Assembly: GCF_000813325.1 (NCBI RefSeq)
Contig: NZ_BBQE01000014.1
Origin: Sulfurospirillum cavolei
Lineage (GTDB): Bacteria > Campylobacterota > Campylobacteria > Campylobacterales > Sulfurospirillaceae
Length of the DNA: 64,000 bases
Strand: one strand, 5' to 3'
The number at the start of each line of letters is the position of its first letter. Within the stretch, counting starts at the first letter, position 1. Below are positions 35,434 to 44,901 of this stretch, piece by piece. The notes beneath the pieces were generated by a model. The model worked only from the letters and a program-made list of their open reading frames with translations. It searched no databases and was not told the origin of the DNA. The translations under genes were made by a program, and so were the position numbers.

Positions 35434-36405
35434 CTATACCGTGCCTTTTTCGTACTGTGAGCGCATTTTAGCTTTTTCCAGTCTATTTTTCTCTTTAAGT
35501 GCCATTTTATTTTTGTAGCCTTCAACGCTAAAACCCAACACTTTCAAAAACGGTGCGGAGATAAAAATAGAGCTGTAACTACCGATAATCAGACCCAGCA
35601 ACATGGTAAAACTAAATCCGTGAATAATCTCGCCGCCGAAAAGATACAAAGTAAAAACGACAAAAAAGACGGTCAATACCGTTAAAATCGTTCGCGAAAG
35701 GGTTTTGGAAACGGAGGTATTAATAACGTGCATCAAATCCATATCTTTGGTACTTTTGAGCTCTTCACGAATACGGTCGTAAATAATAATCGTGTCGTTA
35801 ATCGAATAACCGATCAAGGTCAAAATTGCCGCCAAGACGTCCAAACTCATCTCAACGTTAAAGAGAATAAGCACTCCCGTAGTGATAGCAACGTCGTGAA
35901 GCAACGTAATAATCGAAGCAACCGCAAACGTCCACTCAAAACGAAACGCAACGTAGACCATAATGCCAAGCATACTTAAAACGGCCGCCATAATCCCTTT
36001 TTGGCGAAGTTCTCCACCTACTTTTGGCCCTACGATATCGACCTTTCGAATGTCAAACGTTCCGGAGTCCTTCAGTGTTGAACGGATAATATCGCCGACA
36101 TCGTGTGTGACGCCCTCAGTCGTAGAAGCAAAACGGATTTGTACCTCTTCGGGAGAGCCGAATTCCGTAACGATCGCACCGGAAAAGAGTTTATCTTTCG
36201 CGAGTGCTTCACGGATTTTATCCATCGGAGCGGTTTGTTCGTATTTTAGTTGTACGACCGTACCGCCGGCAAAATCGATTCCGTAGCTCAATCCATGCGT
36301 AAAGAAAAGAATAATGGAAATAAAAGCAAACGAAAGCGTCGTTACGATAAAAAAACGACTCACTTTCATAAAATCGTATACTTTATGGTGTGGGAAAAAC
36401 TCCAT
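35434..36405 (-). CDS. secF: Protein translocase subunit SecF
   Basis: A 323-residue RND-like membrane protein of the Sec holotranslocon. N-terminal SYGIDFAGGTVVQLKYE, the P1 domain, then membrane segments with LTLIGYSINDTIIIYDRIRE and FTMLLGLIIGSYSSIFISAP. SecDF uses the proton gradient to pull proteins across the membrane. The start ATG shares its base with the secD stop. Confidence 0.97.
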   Translation of the reverse strand: MEFFPHHKVYDFMKVSRFFIVTTLSFAFISIILFFTHGLSYGIDFAGGTVVQLKYEQTAPMDKIREALAKDKLFSGAIVTEFGSPEEVQIRFASTTEGVTHDVGDIIRSTLKDSGTFDIRKVDIVGPKVGGELRQKGIMAAVLSMLGIMVYVAFRFEWTFAVASIITLLHDVAITTGVLILFNVEMSLDVLAAILTLIGYSINDTIIIYDRIREELKSTKDMDLMHVINTSVSKTLSRTILTVLTVFFVVFTLYLFGGEIIHGFSFTMLLGLIIGSYSSIFISAPFLKVLGFSVEGYKNKMALKEKNRLEKAKMRSQYEKGTV

Positions 36406-37991
36406 TAGTGACTCCTCTTAATGCCAAACCACATAATGGGGTTGTGATTGCTTTTTTCAATTCGGGATCTGAGTAAATCGTAAATACCGTGTGTTCCCAA
36501 AATTGCCGTTAACATCGATACGCTGATACCGATTGCCGTACTAATCGCAAAACCTTTAATCGGTCCCGTTCCGTACACGTACAATAAAATAGAGGTTAAA
36601 ATCGACGTAATATTACTGTCTAAAATAGCACTCATAGCATTTTCGTAGCCGTGCTCAATGGCTTGCGTTATCGGCATACCTTGCCGTAAGAGTTCACGAA
36701 TCCGCTCATTGATGATAACGTTGGCGTCGACCGCCATACCGATGGTCAAGACGATACCCGCCATACCCGGCAAGGTCAACGTCGCTCCAAAAAGTGCCAT
36801 AATCGCAATCAATAGAAAAAGATTCACAATCAACGCAATATTGGCGACAACTCCCGCTAAGCGGTAGTAAAAAAGCATAAAACCGGAAACCAACGCAAAA
36901 CCTGAAATCAACGCCATCAAGCTGGCATGAATACTGTCCGCTCCCAAAGAAGGACCGATACTGCGTTTTTCAAGCATCGTAACCGGTGCTAAAAGAGCCC
37001 CGCTACGAAGCGCAATCGCTACGTCGTGTGCTTCTTTAACGCTAAAGCCGCCGCTGATTTGTCCGCTACCGCCGCCGATGCGTTCACGAATATTGGGGGC
37101 GGAATAGACTTTATTGTCCAAAACAATCGCCAAGCGATTGCCGACGTTACCGGCCGTAAAATCACCGAAAATTTTAGCACCTTCGGAGTTAAGCGTAAAA
37201 TTGATGACGGGTTGTTGCATTTGATCAAAACCGACTTTCGCATCGGTCAACATACTGCCGTCTAAGATAGGAATCTCTTTTAAAATATAGCGAATATGAT
37301 CGCTCTTGGCATCGCTTAAGATAACGTCGCCGTACTGCTCCGCTTCGGTCGGACTCATCGTCGCGGAACGATCTTGTTTTTTCTCGTCGACCGCCATCAA
37401 TTGAAGGTGAGCGGCTTTGGCGATCAACTCGCGCGCACGTTGTTCGTCTTCGGCATTTTTAACGCCCGGCAATTCGACCAAAATTTTATCGCTTCCTTGT
37501 TTGGCGACGTTAGGCTCCGCCAAACCGAATTGATCCAAACGGTTACGAATCGTCTCGACGGCTTGGGAAAGCGCATACTCTTTAATCAAATCTTTTTCTT
37601 TATCGCTCAACGTAAGCGTATACTTTAACGCCTCTTTATTGACTTGCAAACCGCTAATCGTTTTGAGCATCTCGTCGATTTTTTTCTCTTCGTCTTTATC
37701 GAGAAGGCTAAACGAAATCGTCTCTTCGATCGCGCGTAAATCGTCGATGATAATATCACTGCTTTGCGCAAAAAATTTGACGCTTGAAGCAATCGATTTG
37801 ACTTTGGACTTAATCGCTTCATCGGTTTTAACGCCTAAAACCATATGCAGACCGCCTTGAAGGTCGAGTCCTAAAGAGACTTTCGCACCTTTTTGCGTTT
37901 GTAGAAACGTCGGCATGGACATTCCCACGCCGAAAATAATAGCTATTAAAAAAATAACTAAACGATAGTTAAATTTTCCGGCGTTATTCAT
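36405..37991 (-). CDS. secD: Protein translocase subunit SecD
   Basis: A 528-residue partner of SecF. GLDLQGGLHMVLGVKTDEA near residue 40, the P1 head domain, then LGADSIHASLMALISGF and IVLTIGMAVDANVIINERI in the membrane part. It overlaps yajC by eight bases, so yajC-secD-secF is one operon. Confidence 0.97.
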   Translation of the reverse strand: MNNAGKFNYRLVIFLIAIIFGVGMSMPTFLQTQKGAKVSLGLDLQGGLHMVLGVKTDEAIKSKVKSIASSVKFFAQSSDIIIDDLRAIEETISFSLLDKDEEKKIDEMLKTISGLQVNKEALKYTLTLSDKEKDLIKEYALSQAVETIRNRLDQFGLAEPNVAKQGSDKILVELPGVKNAEDEQRARELIAKAAHLQLMAVDEKKQDRSATMSPTEAEQYGDVILSDAKSDHIRYILKEIPILDGSMLTDAKVGFDQMQQPVINFTLNSEGAKIFGDFTAGNVGNRLAIVLDNKVYSAPNIRERIGGGSGQISGGFSVKEAHDVAIALRSGALLAPVTMLEKRSIGPSLGADSIHASLMALISGFALVSGFMLFYYRLAGVVANIALIVNLFLLIAIMALFGATLTLPGMAGIVLTIGMAVDANVIINERIRELLRQGMPITQAIEHGYENAMSAILDSNITSILTSILLYVYGTGPIKGFAISTAIGISVSMLTAILGTHGIYDLLRSRIEKSNHNPIMWFGIKRSH

Positions 37992-38259
37992 CGATTTTCT
38001 TTGAAATAAAGTCTCTGGAAACCTTTACGATCATCCCTTCATCATTAAGCTTAACTTTGATAGAATCTTCCTCAGGTTTCACGACTTCGCATATTAAACC
38101 GCCGTTAGTAATAATTTTATCGCCTTTTTTCAGTGCATCGAGCATCTCTTTATGCTTCTTCACTTGTTTTTGTTGTGGACGAATCACAAGAAAATAAAAA
38201 ATCGCGAAAAGCACGACGAGTGGAAGTAATGAAGAAAGTAAACTTGCAGAACCTTGCAT
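37984..38259 (-). CDS. yajC: Preprotein translocase subunit YajC
   Basis: A 91-residue protein with one N-terminal membrane helix (SLLPLVVLFAIFYFLVIRPQ) and the conserved RPQQKQVKKHKEMLDALKKG and ITNGGLICEV. It is the accessory SecDF-YajC subunit. Only 11 bases separate its start from the divergent lnt start, so their promoters overlap the coding regions. Confidence 0.95.
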   Translation of the reverse strand: MQGSASLLSSLLPLVVLFAIFYFLVIRPQQKQVKKHKEMLDALKKGDKIITNGGLICEVVKPEEDSIKVKLNDEGMIVKVSRDFISKKIDE

Positions 38260-38270
38260 GGAAATCCTTT

Positions 38271-39509
38271 ATGAAAAAAATTGTAATATCCTATTTTACA
38301 CGCATTTATCTAATAAAAGCCTTTCTTATCGCTTCATGCCTCTCCGCCTTCATCTATTTCGCCTATGCAAACCTTACAATCCCCATGATGAATTCCTTGC
38401 TCGCGGGCATCGGATTCTACCTTTTGTTGGGTGAAAATCGTATCGTCTATTTTTGGAGCGGTTTTTTCATCGGTATTTTATGGTTTTATTGGATTAGTTT
38501 TAGCTTTGTCTACTACGATTTGGCGTTTCTTATTCCTTTTATTGTCCTAAGCGTCGCGTTGGCGTACGCGTTTCTTTTTTGGCTGATCGCGCGCATCAGC
38601 ACTTTTCCTATCGTCCAAAGCGTGCTTCTCGTCGCTACGATTTTTATCGCGCCGTTTGAGTTTAATTGGTTCAAACTCGATCTCTTGTTCCTCGATAGTT
38701 ATATGAAGCCGACGTGGTGGGCTCTTTGGCTTTTTCTTGTAGCGCTTTCCCTATTAAAAATGCCCACCAAAGCCCTCAAAATCGTCGCAATCGTTCCGTT
38801 TCTTGCGTCCTTGAACTACCCTCTAGAATCTTTACATGTAAGCATACCGCCGCTCAAAGCGACACTGCCCACGACGAACGTTCCCCAGTCGCAACGTTGG
38901 GATAGAGCGTATCAAGAAGCCGCATTGGACGAAAATTTTCGGCTGATCGAAGCAGCGATTCAAAACGGCGACGACCTGATCGTTTTGCCTGAGAGTGCCT
39001 TTCCGATGTATTTGAATCGTGCCTTACCCGTGATCGAAAAGCTCAAATCTTACTCCCGACAAATCGCCATCGTTGCGGGGGCACTAACGTATGAAGAGAA
39101 CGTCGGTTATTACAATTCGTCGTATTTTTTCGCCGACGGCACGATGCAAATCGCCCATAAAATTATTTTAGTGCCTTTCGGCGAAGAGGTTCCCTTACCC
39201 GAACGGATCGTCAAAATCGTCAACCGACTCTTTTTCGACGGCGCGCAAGATTATCAAAAAGCAAAAACGCCGCAAGATTTCGTCATTCATGGAACGACCT
39301 TTAGAAGTGCTATTTGTTTTGAAGCTACCAGAGACGAACTGTTTGAAGGACATCCGCGTTATATGATCGCCATAAGCAACAATGCGTGGTTTGAACCTTC
39401 CATCGAACAAACCTTGCAACACCTGTTACTTCGTTATTATGCGGCAAAATACCAAACGGTGATCTATCATGCCGCTAACGGCGGTATCAGCGGTATTATC
39501 TTACCGTAA
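38271..39509 (+). CDS. lnt: Apolipoprotein N-acyltransferase
   Basis: A 412-residue membrane enzyme that N-acylates lipoproteins. Several N-terminal membrane helices are followed by a nitrilase-fold domain with catalytic Glu in VLPESAFPMYL, Lys near the VPFGEEVPLPER region, and Cys in FRSAICFEATRDELF. It is shorter than E. coli Lnt (~510) but near the Campylobacter form. I chose the ATG at 38271; frames further upstream lie in the antisense of yajC. Confidence 0.9.
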   Translation: MKKIVISYFTRIYLIKAFLIASCLSAFIYFAYANLTIPMMNSLLAGIGFYLLLGENRIVYFWSGFFIGILWFYWISFSFVYYDLAFLIPFIVLSVALAYAFLFWLIARISTFPIVQSVLLVATIFIAPFEFNWFKLDLLFLDSYMKPTWWALWLFLVALSLLKMPTKALKIVAIVPFLASLNYPLESLHVSIPPLKATLPTTNVPQSQRWDRAYQEAALDENFRLIEAAIQNGDDLIVLPESAFPMYLNRALPVIEKLKSYSRQIAIVAGALTYEENVGYYNSSYFFADGTMQIAHKIILVPFGEEVPLPERIVKIVNRLFFDGAQDYQKAKTPQDFVIHGTTFRSAICFEATRDELFEGHPRYMIAISNNAWFEPSIEQTLQHLLLRYYAAKYQTVIYHAANGGISGIILP

Positions 39510-39529
39510 AGACGCCGCGGCGTCTTTAC
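39506..39529. terminator. 24-bp perfect palindrome between lnt and metK
   Basis: GTAAAGACGCCG is followed directly by its exact reverse complement, beginning in the lnt stop codon. As a hairpin it could end transcription from both convergent genes. An ACATGTAA word (from 39528) touches its 3' end. T-rich DNA follows about 25 bases later rather than immediately. Confidence 0.6.
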
Positions 39530-39558
39530 ATGTAAGCTTCGTTCGATCTGAGTGTTTT

Positions 39559-40776
39559 TTATTTTTTGAGATTTTTAAACAATTCGACGGCGTCGAGTTG
39601 TTCCCACGGATAGTCGCTCTGACCGACTTGTCCGCGTGCCGCGACGTCGGCATACAAAAACGTATCGGGACCTGGTTTGTCCAATCCGAATTTACGCGTA
39701 ATCCAACGAGGCGTTAAACTGAAAGTTTCGTAAACGAATTGCGAAAGCTCGTCGTCACCGATACTCGTAAACGTTCCAAAAGTATCGACCGAAACCGAAA
39801 CGGGTTTTGCTACGCCGATCGCGTAGGAGAGTTGAACGGAGCATTTTTTCGCCAAACCCGCCGCAACGATATTTTTCGCAATCCAACGTCCGGCATAAAG
39901 ACCGCTACGATCTACTTTCGTATAATCTTTACTCGATTGCGCGCCGCCGCCGATAGGAGAATAACCGCCGAAGCTATCGACAATGAGCTTGCGTCCGGTT
40001 AAACCCGAATCGTGAAGCGAACTATGGTTGACGTAACGTCCGGTAGGATTGATGTGAATAATCGTATTGTTCGGATCGTAAAGCTCCGTAGGTAGTCCCG
40101 TATCGTCGATCAGACCTTTAATCAACGAACGCACTTCTTCGATCGTCATATTTTCGTTGGAAGGAGCCGAAACGACGATCGTATGAATACGCCAAGGCTT
40201 GCACTCTTCAAAATTTTTTTTCGTACCGTAATCGACGGTCACTTGCGTTTTAATATCAACCCCGAGTTTATGGTTGTGAATCAAAGCGTAGTTATACACT
40301 TTATCGCACAACATACGTGCGTACGTAATCGCGGCAGGCATCAAATCCGCCGTTTCGCACGAAGCAAATCCAAACATAATGCCTTGATCGCCCGCACCGA
40401 TCTCGCCGCTTTCTTGATCGACGCCTTGGTTAATGTCGCTACTTTGTTGATTGAGTAATACTTGCACTTTAAGATCGTCCGGATGGAGGCATTGCGCTTT
40501 GGTAAAGGCCGATTTGCCGTTATAGCCGATCTTAATCAGCGCGTCTTTGACGATTTTTTCATAATCTTCAAACGAGAGAATCGTTTTGGTATTGACTTCG
40601 CCGCCGATAACGACGTGTTTGCCCGCAACGAAAACTTCGCTGGCGACGCGTGAATTGCTATCGTTGATTAAAAGTGTATCGACGATACTGTCGGCGATAA
40701 TATCCGCGCATTTGTCCGGATGTCCGGGGCTAACGACTTCTGAGGTAAAAAGGTAGTGTTGTTGAGTGTGTTCCAT
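39559..40776 (-). CDS. metK: S-adenosylmethionine synthetase
   Basis: A 405-residue enzyme making SAM from methionine and ATP. Motifs: FTSEVVSPGHPDKCADIIAD, GEIGAGDQGIMFGFA, GRYVNHSSLHDSGLTGRK, and GGGAQSSKDYTKVDRSG. I place the start at the ATG at 40776 (MEHTQQHYLF); the frame runs on upstream through a repeat-rich leader, but those residues do not belong to the family. The site before the ATG is GGAAAACAAAC rather than a normal AGGAG. Confidence 0.96.
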   Translation of the reverse strand: MEHTQQHYLFTSEVVSPGHPDKCADIIADSIVDTLLINDSNSRVASEVFVAGKHVVIGGEVNTKTILSFEDYEKIVKDALIKIGYNGKSAFTKAQCLHPDDLKVQVLLNQQSSDINQGVDQESGEIGAGDQGIMFGFASCETADLMPAAITYARMLCDKVYNYALIHNHKLGVDIKTQVTVDYGTKKNFEECKPWRIHTIVVSAPSNENMTIEEVRSLIKGLIDDTGLPTELYDPNNTIIHINPTGRYVNHSSLHDSGLTGRKLIVDSFGGYSPIGGGAQSSKDYTKVDRSGLYAGRWIAKNIVAAGLAKKCSVQLSYAIGVAKPVSVSVDTFGTFTSIGDDELSQFVYETFSLTPRWITRKFGLDKPGPDTFLYADVAARGQVGQSDYPWEQLDAVELFKNLKK

Positions 40777-40946
40777 GTTTGTTTTCCATTTCTTTGTTTT
40801 CCTATTTTCAGACTCGCTTACGTGTCCGAAAACTTGTTTTCCATCCTTTTGTTTTCCATTTATGGTTTCACGAGAAGAGAAACATAAAATAAAAGTAAAA
40901 GTTTGAACCAAGGCTTTAAAAAGCCCGCCGCCGCTAAAACCGTGAA
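40777..40946 (-). promoter_or_regulatory. metK 5' leader: tandem ATGGAAAACAA repeats, uORF, hairpins
   Basis: ATGGAAAACAAA/G occurs at 40848-40859, 40833-40844 and 40778-40789, with a partial copy GGAAAACAAA at 40793-40802. The first ATG opens a 13-codon frame, MENKRMENKFSDT-stop (40859-40818). Its end lies in a hairpin made from TTTTCGGAC and GTCTGAAAA (40832-40824 with 40813-40805). Further up, TTCACG (40946-40941) can pair with CGTGAA (40872-40867), enclosing GGCTTTTTAAAGCC (40925-40912). None of the known SAM riboswitch cores is recognisable. Confidence 0.55.
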
Positions 40947-40949
40947 TGC

Positions 40950-40955
40950 ATCATA
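40950..40955 (-). promoter_or_regulatory. Possible -10 box (TATGAT) for metK
   Basis: TATGAT on the minus strand would start the transcript near 40943, giving a leader of about 165 bases. It lies in the 221-bp gap between aat and metK. Confidence 0.4.
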
Positions 40956-40997
40956 CTCTTTTTTTTATAAACTAATCTTAGACGCTTCAACGACCGC

Positions 40998-41720
40998 TTA
41001 AAGCTTCAACGCTTCTAAAGGCTCCAATGAGACAGGAGTATTCCACGTTTGAATCGTCTTTTTATTCACCGTCTCGTGGAGAAAGCCCAAAAACGTCTCA
41101 CGGCTTATTTCGATCGCTCCTAAGGATTTGAGATGATCGGTCGGCAATTGACAATCGATAAAATCGCCTCCCAACGCATCTATTTTTCGACAAAGTCCGA
41201 CCAAGGCGGCTTTAGAAGCATCGCGTCTTGTTGAGAACATCGACTCGCCGCAAAACATACCGCCCAAATGCAACCCGTACAAACCGCCGACCAACGCCCC
41301 CTCGAAAAACGTTTCGACCGAATGGGCAAAGCCTTTGACATGTAAGTCGCAAAACGCTTCGATTAACGCTTCGCTGATCCAGCTGTTTTGTCCCTTTTGC
41401 AACCGCGTTTGCCAACATTGACGCATCACCGTTTCAAAACAGGTGTCGTAGCGAATCTCAAAATGTTTGAGGCTTTTGGTTAAACTTTTGGAAATTTTTA
41501 TCGCACTCGGATAAAGAATGAGTCGCGGGTCGGGAGACCACCATAACACCGGATCGCCCTCGTTGAACCACGGAAAAATGCCTTGCTCGTAAGCGCGCAA
41601 CAAGCGATCGGAATTCAAATCGCCGCCCCATGCTAAAAGTCCCTCTTCGCTCGCGCAACGAGGATCGGGAAACGTATGCTCGTGCGGATGCAGTTTGGGA
41701 ATAAGGATTTTAGTTGCCAC
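40998..41720 (-). CDS. aat: Leucyl/phenylalanyl-tRNA-protein transferase
   Basis: A 240-residue GNAT-fold enzyme that adds Leu or Phe to proteins starting with Lys or Arg, making N-degrons for ClpS/ClpAP. Signature: GLLAWGGDLNSDRLLRAYEQG, GIFPWF, WWSPDPRLIL, GFAHSVE and MFCGESMFS. It overlaps clpA by 11 bases and lies in the run clpS-clpA-aat, which unites the tagging enzyme, adaptor and unfoldase of one pathway. Confidence 0.96.
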   Translation of the reverse strand: MATKILIPKLHPHEHTFPDPRCASEEGLLAWGGDLNSDRLLRAYEQGIFPWFNEGDPVLWWSPDPRLILYPSAIKISKSLTKSLKHFEIRYDTCFETVMRQCWQTRLQKGQNSWISEALIEAFCDLHVKGFAHSVETFFEGALVGGLYGLHLGGMFCGESMFSTRRDASKAALVGLCRKIDALGGDFIDCQLPTDHLKSLGAIEISRETFLGFLHETVNKKTIQTWNTPVSLEPLEALKL

Positions 41721-43911
41721 CGCTGTACGTGAAGACCAATTGATCGGCTTTACAATCGATACGACAAAGCCCGCCGTTTTTCAATCGACCGAAAAGCACC
41801 TCTTCAGAGAGGGCCGTTTTGATTTGCTCGGCAATCACGCGACGTATCACGCGCGCGCCCATCTCTTTGCTGTACCCTTCCGCGGCAAGGTATTTTTTAG
41901 CCGCCGGCGTGGCTTGAATTTCGACATGTTTGTTTTTAAGCTGATCGCTAAGTTCGTTTAACATCTTCTCTACGACATGGATCATCACGGATTCGCTCAA
42001 AGGCGCAAAATGAATCACCTCATCCAAGCGGTTCCTAAACTCGGGAGAGAAGAACTCTTTAATCGCATGATCCGTTCGCGAACTCTCGCTCTTCGTGAAG
42101 CCCATCGTCGGGGCTTCTTTGGTTCCCAGATTGGAAGTCATAATGATGATAACGTTGCGAAAATCGATCTTGGTTCCGTTATTGTCCGTCAACGTCGCGC
42201 TGTCAAAGATTTGGAGCAAAATGTTCAGCATATCGGGATGCGCTTTTTCGATTTCGTCTAAGAGTAATACGGTGTACGGGTGCTTTTTGATCGCTTCGCT
42301 GAGCTGTCCGCCCTCATCGTAACCGACGTATCCCGGAGGTGCGCCGATCAGGCGGCTGACGGTATGTTTTTCCATGTATTCGCTCATATCGTAACGCTCG
42401 AAATGGACGCCCAATTCATACGCAAGCTGTTTGGCGACTTCGGTTTTTCCCACGCCCGTAGGCCCTGCAAATAAAAACGCTCCAATCGGTGCGGTCGGAT
42501 TTCCAAGTCCCGCACGGCTACGTTTGATCGCTTTTGCCAACGCCTCGATCGCGGCGTCTTGTCCAAAAATTTTCGCTTTAAGGTGCGCTTCTAAATGTTG
42601 CATAATCTCGCCCTCGTCTTTGCTGACGTTCGGACTTGGGATATGCGCTACGCGTGAGAGTACGGCTTCAATGTCGCTCATTTCTACAACTTTTTTACGT
42701 TTTTTCGCTAGATGAAACGACGCCCCCACTTCATCGATCAGATCGATCGCCGAATCGGGTAAAAATTTATCGTTGATATATTTTTTCGCCAACTCGACCG
42801 ATGCGCGAATCACTTCATTCGGGTATTTGACGCCGTGGTGCTTTTCGTAACTGCTTTTCAACCCTTTTAAGATCAAAAACGAGTCTTCGATGCTCGGCTC
42901 TAAAACGTCGATTTTGGCAAAACGACGGCTGAGTGCTTTGTCTTTGTCGAAGAAATTACGAAACTCTCCGTACGTCGTCGCGCCGATACAACGAATCTTT
43001 CCCGACGCCAAAGAGGGTTTTAACAAATTGGAAAGGTCCATCGAACCGCTTCCGGTTGCACCCGCTCCCACAATCGTATGAATTTCGTCGATAAATAAGA
43101 TCGCCCCTTTTTTTTGCTCGAGTTCGCTCAAAATCTCCTTGAGACGTTTCTCAAAATCGCCTCGATACTTGGTTCCTGAAAGTAAAGAGCCCATATCAAG
43201 GGCATAAACGGGCGTGTTTTTCAAAATTTCGGGAACGTCGTTTTCACTGATTTTTTTGGCCAAACCTTCCACGATCGCCGTTTTACCCACGCCGGGTTCT
43301 CCGACTAAGATCGGATTGTTTTTCTTTCTGCGACACAACACTTGCATCACGCGGGCAACTTCTTCGCTTCGTCCGATGAGCGGATCGATTTGATGGGATT
43401 TGGCTAAAGCGATGAGATCGAGCGTGTATTTTGCCAAAGCACTTTCGCCCGCTTCTTCGTTGTTTTCGCTCTTTTTGTGTTCCGGTGCACTCATCGCCGT
43501 AACCTCTTCGGTAATCAAGAGCTTGTCCGCGCCTTGTTGAACCAAGAGCGAAACGCAAAAAGCGTTGGGCTCGTCCATCATCGCGATCAAAAGATCGTAA
43601 ACGTTCGCTTCGCTTTTTCCCGCACTTTTGACATGTAACATCATGGTTTCGATGACGCGCGTTAATGCGACCGTTTCGACGGGCTCGTAATTCTCTTCGT
43701 TCGGTACGATTTGAGGATGTGCGGCAAAATATTTTTCCATGGAACGTTGCAAGAACGTAATGCTTAAGCCGCAATTGATCAGAAGATCGACGATACTCTC
43801 GTTGCTTAAAAGCGCGTAAAAAAGATGATCGATCGTGATATATTCATAGCGATGTTTGCGAACGAACGTCATCGCGTCGTTGAAAACGAAGTTGAGTTCT
43901 TGACTAACCAT
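41710..43911 (-). CDS. clpA: ATP-dependent Clp protease ATP-binding subunit ClpA
   Basis: A 733-residue AAA+ unfoldase. An N-terminal ClpN domain is followed by D1 with NPILVGEPGVGKTAIVEGLA and Walker B AILFIDEIHTIVGAG, then D2 with FLFAGPTGVGKTEVAKQLA and VLLLDEIEKAHPD. It feeds proteins to ClpP (not in the window). The gene follows clpS after 11 bases. Confidence 0.96.
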   Translation of the reverse strand: MVSQELNFVFNDAMTFVRKHRYEYITIDHLFYALLSNESIVDLLINCGLSITFLQRSMEKYFAAHPQIVPNEENYEPVETVALTRVIETMMLHVKSAGKSEANVYDLLIAMMDEPNAFCVSLLVQQGADKLLITEEVTAMSAPEHKKSENNEEAGESALAKYTLDLIALAKSHQIDPLIGRSEEVARVMQVLCRRKKNNPILVGEPGVGKTAIVEGLAKKISENDVPEILKNTPVYALDMGSLLSGTKYRGDFEKRLKEILSELEQKKGAILFIDEIHTIVGAGATGSGSMDLSNLLKPSLASGKIRCIGATTYGEFRNFFDKDKALSRRFAKIDVLEPSIEDSFLILKGLKSSYEKHHGVKYPNEVIRASVELAKKYINDKFLPDSAIDLIDEVGASFHLAKKRKKVVEMSDIEAVLSRVAHIPSPNVSKDEGEIMQHLEAHLKAKIFGQDAAIEALAKAIKRSRAGLGNPTAPIGAFLFAGPTGVGKTEVAKQLAYELGVHFERYDMSEYMEKHTVSRLIGAPPGYVGYDEGGQLSEAIKKHPYTVLLLDEIEKAHPDMLNILLQIFDSATLTDNNGTKIDFRNVIIIMTSNLGTKEAPTMGFTKSESSRTDHAIKEFFSPEFRNRLDEVIHFAPLSESVMIHVVEKMLNELSDQLKNKHVEIQATPAAKKYLAAEGYSKEMGARVIRRVIAEQIKTALSEEVLFGRLKNGGLCRIDCKADQLVFTYSGGN

Positions 43912-43922
43912 TTTTCATCCTT

Positions 43923-44234
43923 TCAATCTTCTTCCATGACGGCGCGAAGGGGAAATTTCTCCTCTTTCGCCATTTTACGCACGCGTGCCACTTTGGTTTC
44001 GGCGATTTCGTAAACGTAAACGCCGCATAAGCCTTTGCCTTGTTCGTGTACGTTTAACATAATTTCGGCGGCTTTTTCAAAACGATGATGAAAGACTTGC
44101 ATCAAGACTTTAATCACAAAATCCATACTGCTGTAATCGTCGTTTAAAAGCAAAACTTTATAGAGTTTAGGCTCTTGAACCCTGATCGCCTCGGCAGTGT
44201 CGTTTTGAACTTCCCCTTGCGCCTTTGAATGCAT
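43923..44234 (-). CDS. clpS: ClpS, N-end rule adaptor
   Basis: A 103-residue adaptor with the ClpS core: YKVLLLNDDYSSMDFVIKVL, VFHHRFEKAAEIMLNVHEQG and GVYVYEIAETKV. The DD of NDDYSSMDF and the His of VHEQG are the N-degron-binding residues. It sits directly before clpA and aat. Confidence 0.96.
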   Translation of the reverse strand: MHSKAQGEVQNDTAEAIRVQEPKLYKVLLLNDDYSSMDFVIKVLMQVFHHRFEKAAEIMLNVHEQGKGLCGVYVYEIAETKVARVRKMAKEEKFPLRAVMEED

Positions 44235-44240
44235 ATTTTC

Positions 44241-44846
44241 CTACTTTTCCACGATACGGTCGATGTCGCGTTGAATCACGTCCAAACCGACTTTACCGAT
44301 GTAAAATTTAGTGTCGGGAAGATTTGTATAAATATCCCGAACGTTTTGATAAACGCCTTTTTTCAAAACGACTTTAAAAGGAACTTGCAACGTCGCTTTA
44401 TACTGAATATCGCGTAAAATCGTCTCGACCAAACGTTTATTGGTAGCCGCGTTACTGATAAAATAATAGGCGTTGTATTTCGCGGCGAAATTTTCAACCA
44501 CGTACTCGTCGCTCACCTCTTCAAAGAAGTTGAGACCTATTAACATCACGTTGTCGGCGTTTTGCAACTGAAAGTCCATCAACGAAGGAGCTTCCTCTTG
44601 GCAAGGTGCACAAAACGTACCGAAGATATCAAACATAAGAATCTTCTCTTCATCGTCTTCGATCACAAATCCGCCGTTTTGGCGCAAAAGCGTTATTTTC
44701 GCGCCCGAAACGCTTTTAAGTTCGACTTTATCGCCGTCTTTAAAGGGTTCGACGACGCTAGGCGATGCTTTGGGCGTCGAAGAGTCGCAGCCGATAAAAA
44801 ACATTAGTGACATTATTGTCAAAAAAAGTCGTAAGAAATGTTTCAT
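44241..44846 (-). CDS. TlpA/ResA-like thioredoxin lipoprotein
   Basis: A 201-residue exported protein with a lipobox near residue 20 (LMFFIGCDSS) and a thioredoxin fold. The active site is FGTFCAPCQEEAPSL (CxxC) and the cis-Pro region is TLQVPFKVVL. It probably reduces or isomerises disulphides in the periplasm, for example for cytochrome c maturation; the target cannot be read from context. It lies six bases upstream of clpS. Confidence 0.85.
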   Translation of the reverse strand: MKHFLRLFLTIMSLMFFIGCDSSTPKASPSVVEPFKDGDKVELKSVSGAKITLLRQNGGFVIEDDEEKILMFDIFGTFCAPCQEEAPSLMDFQLQNADNVMLIGLNFFEEVSDEYVVENFAAKYNAYYFISNAATNKRLVETILRDIQYKATLQVPFKVVLKKGVYQNVRDIYTNLPDTKFYIGKVGLDVIQRDIDRIVEK

Positions 44847-44901
44847 AAGATCATCCTCATTTTTTCAAAATTCTACATGCTTTATATAAATAATATGTAA
44901 A

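Noticed and set aside
40777..40911. Longer metK reading frame starting near 40911
   Set aside because: The extra 45 residues come from the repeat-rich leader and have no match to the MetK family, whose N-terminus begins at the ATG at 40776.
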